Shown: positions 1 through 5,825, numbered from the stretch's first letter. The stretch is 7,255 nucleotides of DNA from CAZTZY01 sp964617765 (GCA_964617765.1 CAZTZY010000115.1:1-7255), one strand, 5' to 3'. Notes: generated by a model not told the origin, from the sequence alone. Program-made: numbers and translations.

Positions 1-1299
1 AGCATGAATTTTTCCAGCATGCCGCCTGCCCATGATCTCGGTAATATCACTGCGGTGGGGGTTATCATTGCCTACCTGCTCACCCTCACCCTGCTGCCTT
101 TGCTGGTATTTATCCTGCCGTTAAAACCGCAAACCCAATCACGCGCCAATAGTATGAACATGTTAAAACTGGGCCAATGGGTGGTGCGTTATCGCAAAAT
201 ACTACTGATAACGATGCTGGCCTTTTCCACCATCATGACCTGCCTTGTACCGCTGAATACCATTAACGACCGCTTTACTGAAAACCTGAAACCGTCTTCT
301 ACTTTCAGGATGGATAATGAAAAGATCGACCATTATTTTGGTGGCCTGTACAACATAGAGTATTCGTTTAATGCGCAACCTGGGGGCAGTATTTCTAATC
401 CCGAATACCTGCAGTCACTGGATAATTTCACGCAATGGCTAAGGCAGCAACCCGATGTACGCAGCGTGTATGTGTACACCGACACCCTCAAACGCATGAA
501 CCAGACCATGCACAATAACGACCCGGCTTATTACCGCATACCCGATACCCAGGAAGAAGCCGCGCAATATTTATTACTGCTTGATGTGGCGCAGAGTAGC
601 GAAAATGAACTCAATTACATGGTATTGCCCGATCAAACAGCCACGCGCCTGATTGTTTCGCTGCCCAGCATGGATTCAAAAAACATGATGAATATGCAGC
701 AACGTTTTGCCGAGAAAATCAAAACCACCCTGCCGGTTTATATGTTTGATGAAGGCACCAGTTTATCGGTGATGTGGGCGTATCTCGGCGAACCGGTATT
801 AACCAGCAGCATCCAGGGCGACCTGATGGCGTTACTGTTTATTTCCATCACTTTGATCATTACTTTTAAATCGATACGCTATGGCCTGATCAGCCTGATC
901 CCGAACCTGCTGCCCTCCGCCATCGGTTACGGATTTTGGGCCATGTATAGCGGCAATCTTGATCTTAGCCAGATGGTGATCATGTGTTTAACCATTGGTA
1001 TTGTGGTAGATGACACCATTCATTTGCTCAGCAAATATCTCTATGCCCGAAAAACACTGAATATGAACAGCGAAAATGCTGTGCTCTATACCTTTGAACA
1101 GATTGGCTCAGCCTTGTTGATTACCACCGCCGTGCTCGCCATTGGTTTTGGCTTGCTGGGTTTCTCCAGCTTTATACCGAATATGAACCTGGGTATTTTG
1201 ACGTCGGTCATATTGTTCGCGGCGCTGGTCATGGATTTATTCCTGCTGCCGCCGTTATTGATGTGGTTTGATCGGGAAAAGAAAGTGCAGATACAGTAA
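1..1299 (+). CDS. MMPL/RND-superfamily exporter, C-terminal part (5' end outside window)
   Basis: This is the C-terminal portion of a proton-driven RND/MMPL-type inner-membrane exporter; the substrate cannot be told. The frame is open to base 1, and the segment around SMPPAHDLGNITAVGV matches the end of the first membrane bundle of such proteins. The ATG at 4 is therefore almost certainly internal. Counting from that ATG, hydrophobic segments lie at about residues 15-38 (last helix of the first half) and 63-85 (first helix of the second half). A periplasmic porter loop of roughly 180 residues follows, then five helices at about 270-288, 294-315, 322-342, 367-387 and 398-420. The helix with TIGIVVDDTIHLLSKY carries the paired acidic residues D336-D337 expected for proton relay in this superfamily. 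The protein ends in a short charged tail (FDREKKVQIQ). The next gene is about 190 bp away, so no operon link downstream is suggested. Confidence 0.88.
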   Translation, partial: SMNFSSMPPAHDLGNITAVGVIIAYLLTLTLLPLLVFILPLKPQTQSRANSMNMLKLGQWVVRYRKILLITMLAFSTIMTCLVPLNTINDRFTENLKPSSTFRMDNEKIDHYFGGLYNIEYSFNAQPGGSISNPEYLQSLDNFTQWLRQQPDVRSVYVYTDTLKRMNQTMHNNDPAYYRIPDTQEEAAQYLLLLDVAQSSENELNYMVLPDQTATRLIVSLPSMDSKNMMNMQQRFAEKIKTTLPVYMFDEGTSLSVMWAYLGEPVLTSSIQGDLMALLFISITLIITFKSIRYGLISLIPNLLPSAIGYGFWAMYSGNLDLSQMVIMCLTIGIVVDDTIHLLSKYLYARKTLNMNSENAVLYTFEQIGSALLITTAVLAIGFGLLGFSSFIPNMNLGILTSVILFAALVMDLFLLPPLLMWFDREKKVQIQ

Positions 1300-1365
1300 A
1301 TCGGTAAGCGACTGATTTGAATTAAAAAATGAATGTGGCAATGGCATACCTGAATAAATGCTTGT

Positions 1366-1386
1366 GTACTTTGCGATTGAATCCGC
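1366..1386 (+). repeat. Orphan IS30-like terminal sequence
   Basis: This 21-base stretch ends in TTGAATCCGC and matches 16 of 21 positions, without gaps, with the right end of the IS30-family remnant at 5835-5855; the last ten bases are identical. There is no transposase coding sequence beside it: only about 66 bp separate it from the stop codon of the exporter gene. It therefore looks like a solo terminal inverted repeat left by an excised or decayed element, in the same orientation as the copy at 5.8 kb. A chance match is possible because the identical core is short. Confidence 0.45.
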
Positions 1387-1389
1387 CAT

Positions 1390-1414
1390 GTCATTTCGAA
1401 CACAGTGAGAAATC
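1390..1414. repeat. REP-like extragenic palindrome (GTCATTTCG...GAGAAATC type)
   Basis: The stretch starts GTCATTTCGAAC and ends GTGAGAAATC. It carries the outer inverted pair ATTTC (1393-1397) / GAAAT (1409-1413) and the inner pair CAC (1401-1403) / GTG (1405-1407). It resembles the widespread intergenic motif GTCATTTCGAnnnnnGnGAGAAATCT that I recall from repeated palindromic elements in many bacteria. Only one copy is visible here, so its repetitive nature is inferred from the resemblance. It lies just after the orphan IS30-like end and upstream of the split nuclease-like gene. Confidence 0.5.
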
Positions 1415-1492
1415 TAACGACTTTAATTGAAAATATTCTTTGCAAAGCTTAGCTTAAACAATAAAAATAGATCCATACTAAAAGGCACAATA

Positions 1493-1980
1493 ATGTCTAA
1501 TGATGTAGAAAAAAAGGAAGCATTAAGAAAAAAGTCTCTTGGGGAACTAGGGGAGCTATTCGGCATCAAGGCGTTGGTAGATAATTCATTTGAAAGAATT
1601 GTTAATCTTAATGACAAAAAAATGAACTACCCATATGCCGATTTATATGCAGAAAAGAAAAACAAAAATATATTATTAGCATAAAAGCGCGAAATAAATA
1701 TCAGAAAAACAATTCATTAAACGCCCACTATAATTTAGGCAATAATGCTTACAAAAATGCACAGGCTGCTGAATTAGAATATGACGCTGAGGCACACTGG
1801 ATGGCAATTCAGTTTGATGAACTTACATATTCAATCTATTTTGGGGCATTACATGAACTAGATCAGCACAATACGATTCCAGTTCGAGAATGCGAAAAAG
1901 GCGCGGTAGGAACATGCTTAGTTAAGGACAAAAGACATTATTTTGACTTTGGTTTTTTTGGAAATGAGAAAGACAAATAA
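1493..1980 (+). pseudogene. Nuclease-like (PD-(D/E)XK-type fold suspected) gene split by a -1 frameshift
   Basis: One protein of about 162 residues is encoded in two frames. The first part starts at ATG 1493 (MSNDVEKKEALRKKSLGELGE), with a weak AAAGG upstream, and ends at TAA 1682-1684. The second part is open through KARNKYQKNNSLNAHYNLG to TAA 1978-1980. Reading back one base within the A-rich tract at about 1654-1668 joins them as PYADLYAEKKNK..YIISIKARNKYQ. That arrangement (Asp in a beta-strand, then a strand ending xxK) resembles the core of PD-(D/E)XK nuclease-like proteins, although the residue two before the Lys is Ser, not Asp/Glu. An upstream in-frame ATG at 1427 would add 22 poorly convincing residues. 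The gene is more AT-rich than its neighbours, suggesting acquisition. The break may be a one-base deletion in an A-run, a sequencing error, or programmed slippage. The fold assignment is tentative. Confidence 0.55.
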
Positions 1981-1995
1981 GTGTACATAACAAGT

Positions 1996-2011
1996 TGTGA
2001 TATTTTTCACA
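1996..2011. promoter_or_regulatory. CRP/Vfr-type binding site, perfect TGTGA-N6-TCACA
   Basis: TGTGA (1996-2000) and TCACA (2007-2011) form a perfect 5+5 palindrome with six-base spacing, identical to the core consensus of the cAMP receptor protein family. Its centre (2003.5) is 50 bp before the start codon of the phytochelatin synthase gene. If TTAATA (2033-2038) is the -10 element, transcription would begin near 2045 and the box would be centred at about -41.5, the position typical of class II activation. This is a sequence match only. The same palindrome could also be read by another CRP/FNR-family protein. Confidence 0.5.
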
Positions 2012-2032
2012 CCTATTTTATTGGCAATATCA

Positions 2033-2038
2033 TTAATA
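2033..2038 (+). promoter_or_regulatory. Possible -10 element (TTAATA) of the phytochelatin synthase/Sir2 unit
   Basis: TTAATA matches the TATAAT consensus at four of six positions. It lies at the distance from the CRP-like box expected of an activator-dependent promoter without a good -35 element. It would give a leader of only about 9 bases, and no convincing Shine-Dalgarno sequence precedes the ATG at 2054. This is inference from spacing; other A/T-rich hexamers nearby are nearly as good. Confidence 0.25.
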
Positions 2039-2053
2039 CCATAAGTAACCCAC

Positions 2054-2785
2054 ATGAAAAAAATTGTTAAATTATCAAGCCTGTTGCTTTTTGTTATTGC
2101 GGTTTTGTTCATCGGCAATTTTACCTTCTCTGCCTTTAGTACACCTTCTACTAACCCGCTTACCCTGCCTGATAGCCTGGTATCATTACACTCTTCTGCC
2201 GGAAAGCAATTGCTGGCTGAAAGTCATTTTATTGCTGACTATCCGCTATTGATGCAACATTTTGAATCACAATCAAGACGCGCTTTTTGTGGCGTAGCCA
2301 GTTCGGTAATTGTACTTAATGCCTTGTTTGCACCTGAAAATCACTTTACCCAATCCAGTTTTTTTACTGACGCAGCCAGCGAGGTGCGCAGTGATATGTC
2401 CGTTACGTTGGGTGGTATGACATTGGAACAACTCGGTGAATTGCTGCATGCTCATGGCGTAGAAGCGGCAATATATCCTGCCTCTGAATACAATCTCAAA
2501 ACATTTCGCTTGATAGCCAAACAAAACCTGCAAACTCCCGGCGATTTTTTAATGGTCAATTATCAGCGTGCCGTGTTAGGCCAGGGCAAGACTGGACACA
2601 TTTCTCCCATCGCCGGGTATAATGCCGCTACCGACCGATTTTTAATTCTTGATGTGGCAGCCTATAAGTTTCCTCCGGTATGGGTTTCTGCTGATGTACT
2701 GTGGAGTGCAATGAATACCGTAGATAGCTCATCCCGGCAAACCCGTGGTTTTATTGTGGTCAGTAAAATTTCGGATCATGGTTAA
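2054..2785 (+). CDS. Bacterial phytochelatin synthase family protein, exported or membrane-anchored
   Basis: This is a papain-like (clan CA) gamma-glutamylcysteine dipeptidyl transpeptidase of the phytochelatin synthase family. Eukaryotic members make phytochelatins from glutathione; bacterial single-domain members mainly cleave glutathione to gamma-Glu-Cys and Gly. The N-terminus (KK then a hydrophobic run at about 8-27) is a signal peptide or anchor, placing the enzyme in or facing the periplasm. The catalytic triad is visible: Cys79 in RRAFCGVAS, His182 in TGHISPIAGY, and Asp200 in RFLILDVAAYKFPPVW. Other family hallmarks are GGMTLEQLGELL, PGDFLMVNY and the closing AMNTVDSSSRQTRGFIVVSK. 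The 243-residue length suits the catalytic domain alone, without the Cys-rich C-terminal domain of plant enzymes. A CRP-like box lies upstream, and the Sir2 gene begins 20 bp after the stop, suggesting co-transcription. The family call is secure; the physiological substrate in this organism is inferred. Confidence 0.92.
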   Translation: MKKIVKLSSLLLFVIAVLFIGNFTFSAFSTPSTNPLTLPDSLVSLHSSAGKQLLAESHFIADYPLLMQHFESQSRRAFCGVASSVIVLNALFAPENHFTQSSFFTDAASEVRSDMSVTLGGMTLEQLGELLHAHGVEAAIYPASEYNLKTFRLIAKQNLQTPGDFLMVNYQRAVLGQGKTGHISPIAGYNAATDRFLILDVAAYKFPPVWVSADVLWSAMNTVDSSSRQTRGFIVVSKISDHG

Positions 2786-2805
2786 CACATCATGGCCAAT
2801 AGTTT

Positions 2806-3648
2806 ATGGATAGCGCCACGGAAACATTAATAGAAAAGTGCGCTGAACTGATTCGCGAAGCAGACAGCCTCATCATCACTGCGGGTGCTGGCATGGGTGT
2901 TGATTCCGGCATGCCGGATTTTCGCGGCAAGGAAGGATTCTGGAATACTTACCCGGCACTGGCTCGTGCGCGATTGAATTTTCAACAGATTGCCTGCCCT
3001 GATGCCTTTATAGAAAACCCTGCACGCGCATGGGGATTTTATGGGCATCGCCTGGCCATGTACCGTGAATTACCGCCAAACGCGGGGTTTGGCTTGCTAA
3101 AAAAATGGGCTGATAAAATGCGCGGCGGCTACTTCGTGTTTACCAGCAATGTTGACGGGCATTTTCAAAAAGCCGGATTTGATGAGGCGCGTATTTATGA
3201 ATGCCATGGTTCTATTCACCATTTGCAATGTTTAACACCCTGTTGTAATGACATTTGGCCAGCTGATGATTTTTATCCGCAGGTGGATACAGAACTTTGT
3301 TTGCTGAAAAATACTCCTCCATCATGCAAGCACTGCGGTGCATTGGCACGACCTAACATACTGATGTTCGGTGACTGGTACTGGAATGAACAACGATCCG
3401 ATCATCAATCTGAAAAACTGAACCAATGGCTGGCTACGGCAAAAAAACCTGTTGTTATCGAGATTGGCGCAGGCACTGCAATACCTTCGGTACGCTCGTT
3501 TGGCGAGAGAGCCGCTGAAAAGTATAGGGGGAAAATAATTCGCATCAATTTACGCGAAGCACAGATTAATTCACATCTGGGTTTGGGTTTGGCCCTGGGA
3601 GGCCTGGAAGCCTTGCTGGCTATCGAACAGCATTTAAACAACCCTTGA
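2806..3648 (+). CDS. Sir2-family NAD-dependent protein deacylase
   Basis: This is a cytoplasmic sirtuin that uses NAD+ to remove acyl groups from lysines, giving nicotinamide and O-acyl-ADP-ribose. The NAD-binding signature is at residues 27-41 (GAGMGVDSGMPDFRG). The position usually Ser in GAGxS is Gly here, as I recall for a bacterial subgroup with GAGMGVDSG. The second motif TSNVDGHFQKAG (113-124) keeps the catalytic Asn115 and Asp117, with Ser in place of the usual Gln. The catalytic His is His134 in YECHGS. Candidate zinc ligands are Cys142 and Cys146 or Cys147, then Cys174 and Cys177 (CKHCG). ARPNILMFGD and IEIGAGTAIPSVR complete the Rossmann fold. The 280-residue length is slightly longer than a minimal sirtuin. 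The start at ATG 2806 leaves the expected short helix before the NAD motif, though the ribosome-binding site is weak. It lies 20 bp after the phytochelatin synthase gene. Confidence 0.9.
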   Translation: MDSATETLIEKCAELIREADSLIITAGAGMGVDSGMPDFRGKEGFWNTYPALARARLNFQQIACPDAFIENPARAWGFYGHRLAMYRELPPNAGFGLLKKWADKMRGGYFVFTSNVDGHFQKAGFDEARIYECHGSIHHLQCLTPCCNDIWPADDFYPQVDTELCLLKNTPPSCKHCGALARPNILMFGDWYWNEQRSDHQSEKLNQWLATAKKPVVIEIGAGTAIPSVRSFGERAAEKYRGKIIRINLREAQINSHLGLGLALGGLEALLAIEQHLNNP

Positions 3649-3740
3649 ATAACAGTCATTTTGAAGCAAGTGATAAATCCAGCCATATGTATTAATGGGA
3701 TTCTTCATGGAGATTACCTTGAGCGAAACAAATGGTTTCA

Positions 3741-3762
3741 GAATAACAAAAAGGCGTTATTC
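3741..3762. repeat. Inverted repeat / stem-loop in the leader region of the diguanylate cyclase
   Basis: GAATAAC (3741-3747) and GTTATTC (3756-3762) form a perfect 7-bp stem around an 8-base loop. No T-run follows, so it is not a classic terminator for the Sir2 gene. It could be an operator, a weak attenuator or chance. It lies in the 254-bp gap between the Sir2 and cyclase genes, which otherwise shows no gene. Confidence 0.4.
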
Positions 3763-3794
3763 AGGGCTTCGATAGGAAAATCGGATTTTATAGA

Positions 3795-3800
3795 TATAAT
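3795..3800 (+). promoter_or_regulatory. Possible -10 element TATAAT upstream of the diguanylate cyclase
   Basis: A perfect TATAAT hexamer lies about 100 bp before the cyclase start codon. No good -35 hexamer sits at 16-18 bp spacing, and the extended -10 TGn is absent. If used, the transcript would carry a leader of about 95 bases containing the ATCAGG (3815-3820) / CCTGAT (3843-3848) inverted repeat. Confidence 0.25.
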
Positions 3801-3902
3801 CAAAAGATAACCGCATCAGGCTTATTCCAGTTCCATACAAAACCTGATAGTACCGAAAAATTTCAACTCATTGTTTTTTAAAATAAAAATTGGGTAAAAC
3901 AC

Positions 3903-4751
3903 ATGAAACTGATACAAACACTTGAACTGAAATCCAATAACTTCAAGTTGGCACTGGGTTTGTTATTATTGGTCCTTGTTGGTTTTATAGATTTTTGTAC
4001 GGGTTATGAACTCGCATTTTCTCTCTTCTACGTTTTACCTGTGTCGTTAATGGCATGGCTGTGCGGGTATCGTCAGGGCGTTATATTTTCGGCAATGTCG
4101 GCCATTGTCTGGTTTCTTGCCGACTTCTATTCTTATCACCCCTATTCACACCCGGCGATTTTTGCATGGAATTCCCTGATCCGTTTTTGCTTTTTCCTGA
4201 TTATCGCCGTGTTGTTATCCAAATTGAAAACTGCACTTGAACTTGAACAAACCTTATCACGCACAGACTTTTTAACCGGCGCATTCAACTCGCGTTCATT
4301 TTACGATTTGATGCAACAGGAAATTGACCGCTATGAACGTTATGAACGCACCTTCACGCTGGTTTATATAGACCTGGATAATTTTAAAACCGTAAATGAC
4401 ACACTGGGCCATTCAGCCGGCGACCAAGTATTACGCACTGTTGTGGAAGCAGCGAAAACGCATTTACGCAAACCTGATATAGTGGCAAGGTTAGGTGGTG
4501 ATGAATTTGGATTGTTGCTGCCGGAAACCGATGAAGCCCAGGCACACATTACTTTATCCAAATTACAGGCAAGCCTGCTGGCCGAAATGACAAAAAACCA
4601 ATGGCCCATAACTTTTAGCATGGGCGCACTAGTCTGTAATGCCCCGCCACCTACACCGGATAACCTGTTAAGAAAAGTCGATGACTTGATGTATTCCGTA
4701 AAAAGCGAAGGCAAAAACTCCATCAAGTATGCGTTATATGCGACTGTTTAA
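3903..4751 (+). CDS. Membrane-bound diguanylate cyclase (GGDEF)
   Basis: The enzyme condenses two GTP molecules to cyclic di-GMP, the second messenger controlling motility and biofilm. The N-terminal half (about residues 15-107) is a membrane domain of four or five hydrophobic segments, around 16-32, 36-55, 59-75 and 90-107, with almost no extramembrane loop. This suggests sensing in or at the membrane rather than by a large periplasmic domain. A short helix (KLKTALELEQTLSR) leads into the GGDEF domain at about 120-278. TDFLTGAFNSRSF opens the domain, IDLDNFKTVNDTLGHSAGD supplies the metal- and GTP-binding residues, and RLGGDEFGLLLP (196-207) is an intact active site. The inhibitory I-site RxxD is present as RKPD (189-192), five residues before GGDEF, so product feedback inhibition is expected. 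There is no EAL domain. The HAD gene follows 30 bp later and may share its transcript. Confidence 0.93.
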   Translation: MKLIQTLELKSNNFKLALGLLLLVLVGFIDFCTGYELAFSLFYVLPVSLMAWLCGYRQGVIFSAMSAIVWFLADFYSYHPYSHPAIFAWNSLIRFCFFLIIAVLLSKLKTALELEQTLSRTDFLTGAFNSRSFYDLMQQEIDRYERYERTFTLVYIDLDNFKTVNDTLGHSAGDQVLRTVVEAAKTHLRKPDIVARLGGDEFGLLLPETDEAQAHITLSKLQASLLAEMTKNQWPITFSMGALVCNAPPPTPDNLLRKVDDLMYSVKSEGKNSIKYALYATV

Positions 4752-4781
4752 ATCAGGTTTGATTCGCGTTTACCTATAGCC

Positions 4782-5273
4782 ATGATTTATTCACATTTCC
4801 TTTTCGATTGGGGTAATACCCTGATGGAAGATTTGCCCAATCAAACCGGGCCGATGGTTTCATGGTATGAAGTAAAAACCATTCCCGGTGCGCTGGAATT
4901 GTTGCGAGCCCTTGCACAACAAGGCAAGTGTTATATCGCCACCAACGCCAATGAATCTTCTGCCCTGCAAATTCGACAAGCCTTGCAACGTGTTGGGCTG
5001 GATATATTTATCAGTGATATCTTTTGTTTTCAGGAAATCGGTTTTAAAAAGCCTTCAATTGAATATTTTACGGAAGTAGTTACTCGAATAAATGCACCCA
5101 AATCAACACTGTTGATGATAGGTGACTCACTGCAGAATGATGTTGAAGGCGCGTTAAATGCCGGCATTGATGCGATATGGTTTAATCGTTATGGCGATCT
5201 TTGTCCTGCCGGCATCATAGCGGTGTCAACCCTGCAAGAAGTATTGCCGTTGTTAACAGCCGTAAAAGACTAA
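4782..5273 (+). CDS. HAD-superfamily hydrolase, small, with atypical motif I
   Basis: This is a Rossmann-fold HAD protein, probably cytoplasmic, of unknown substrate. Motif I is FDWGNTL, giving nucleophile Asp9 and Thr13. The residue two after the nucleophile is Gly rather than the acid/base Asp of typical HAD phosphatases. Motif II is Thr54 in YIATNANES, motif III is Lys90 in GFKKPSIEYF, and motif IV is GDSLQNDVEGA with Asp115 and Asp120. The region between motifs I and II is short, so there is room only for a minimal cap; at 163 residues the protein is shorter than usual cap-bearing phosphatases. HADs with FDWGxTL are known, but I cannot assign a reaction. The ATG at 4782 puts motif I at the N-terminus as usual. 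No clear Shine-Dalgarno sequence is seen; coupling to the cyclase gene upstream, 30 bp away, is plausible. Confidence 0.85.
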   Translation: MIYSHFLFDWGNTLMEDLPNQTGPMVSWYEVKTIPGALELLRALAQQGKCYIATNANESSALQIRQALQRVGLDIFISDIFCFQEIGFKKPSIEYFTEVVTRINAPKSTLLMIGDSLQNDVEGALNAGIDAIWFNRYGDLCPAGIIAVSTLQEVLPLLTAVKD

Positions 5274-5306
5274 AGCACTAAATAACACCTAAACCGGGGA
5301 ACTTCA

Positions 5307-5358
5307 GGGTGTCCCAGAGTTAGTTTTTTATTTGAGGAATTTTAGCGAGTGGGTGTCC
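5307..5358. repeat. Direct repeat GGGTGTCC x2 downstream of the transposase remnant
   Basis: GGGTGTCC occurs at 5307-5314 and again at 5351-5358 in the same orientation, 44 bases apart start to start, with T-rich sequence after each. They lie just beyond the 3' end of the minus-strand RAYT-type fragment. They may be the short flanking repeats such elements recognise, but with only two 8-base copies this is weak. Confidence 0.3.
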
Positions 5359-5422
5359 ATATTTTTTCCGTCAGCTATTGCTTCTGTTTCAAGCTCAGTA
5401 TAGCTAACACTTTTGGTTGATG

Positions 5423-5701
5423 TTACGTTATAACTCCTCGTTTGTCTTCTCGCACACAACGGCCCGTCCAGTCGACCAGGTCAATATAATCTTACAGGTC
5501 AATGGGTAATGCTGAAAATATTTTTCTTTCGTTTTCATTTTCGATAAAGGGCATTAAACGCGGCTTATTATTTTCATGTGTTTGTATCAGTTTGGCCTCG
5601 ACCTGAACTTGTTGAATACGCGACTGAATTGACGTGTAATCTGATGTGACCATATCATCGGCTATCGCTGCCCTTGCCGGATTTAAATCAACGCATGACA
5701 T
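5423..5701 (-). pseudogene. REP-associated (Y1/RAYT-type) transposase fragment with in-frame stop
   Basis: This is a broken internal-to-C-terminal piece of a Y1-HUH single-strand transposase of the REP-associated (TnpA_REP-like) kind. On the minus strand, MSCVDLNPARAAIADD matches the conserved VDLNPxRA segment, followed by TSDYTSIQSRIQ, then a linker and RLMPFIENENE. After LPIDL a TAA (5492-5494) interrupts the frame. The same frame continues with DYIDLVDWTGRCVREDKRG, which is recognisable family sequence, before the next stop at 5423-5425. The interruption is therefore a nonsense mutation, not the natural end. The HUH motif and the N-terminal half are missing, cut at about 5702-5706 where an IS30-family fragment on the other strand begins. 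The usual C-terminal tail after DKRG is also absent. It cannot encode an active transposase. Confidence 0.75.
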
Positions 5702-5705
5702 ACTA

Positions 5706-5825
5706 AAATCGTTTGATTTCAGACAATTGACTGATGAGGATATGAGGTTGATTGAGAAAAGATTGAATAATAGGCCGAGAAAAACGCTTGGGTACAGAAC
5801 ACCCCAAGAAGTATTCTACTGTTAA
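5706..5825 (+). pseudogene. IS30-family transposase, last 39 codons only
   Basis: The frame reads KSFDFRQLTDEDM, then LNNRPRKTLGYRTPQEVF, and stops at TAA 5823-5825. NNRPRKxLGxxTPxEVF is the hallmark C-terminus of IS30-family DDE transposases. Everything upstream, including the helix-turn-helix and all three catalytic acidic residues, is missing. The frame can be read a few codons further left (DIL), but the family resemblance stops at about KSF, marking the junction with the RAYT fragment. It has no start of its own and is a scar. Confidence 0.8.

Noticed and set aside
4..6. ATG at 4 as the true start of the exporter
   Set aside because: The frame is open to the window edge, and the protein would begin in the middle of a membrane bundle. 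The gene is cut by the window.
1427..1492. ATG at 1427 as start of the nuclease-like gene
   Set aside because: The 22 added residues are basic, low-complexity and lack a ribosome-binding site. ATG 1493 has an upstream AAAGG and a more protein-like beginning.
1654..1668. Canonical programmed -1 slippery heptamer in the nuclease-like gene
   Set aside because: No exact X XXY YYZ heptamer lies in the zero frame (G AAA AAC and C AAA AAT only), and no clear downstream stem-loop was seen. Kept only as an open possibility.
2273..2533. Antisense open frames within the phytochelatin synthase, Sir2, cyclase and exporter genes
   Set aside because: They lie entirely opposite strongly recognisable genes and show no family motifs.
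2806..3648. Sir2 as an anti-phage NADase effector
   Set aside because: It keeps the zinc-ligand cysteines and full deacylase motifs, is a standalone sirtuin, and has no defence partner gene nearby.
3649..3902. c-di-GMP riboswitch in the cyclase leader
   Set aside because: The inverted repeats present do not carry the conserved GEMM-type core sequences.
5285..5329. Intrinsic terminator after the HAD gene
   Set aside because: ACACC/GGTGT gives only a 5-bp stem with an 18-base loop, and the T-run begins about 11 bases after the stem. This is too weak to call.
5492..5701. Intact 69-residue minus-strand gene
   Set aside because: It is the middle of a RAYT-type transposase whose family sequence continues past the TAA, so it is a decayed fragment.
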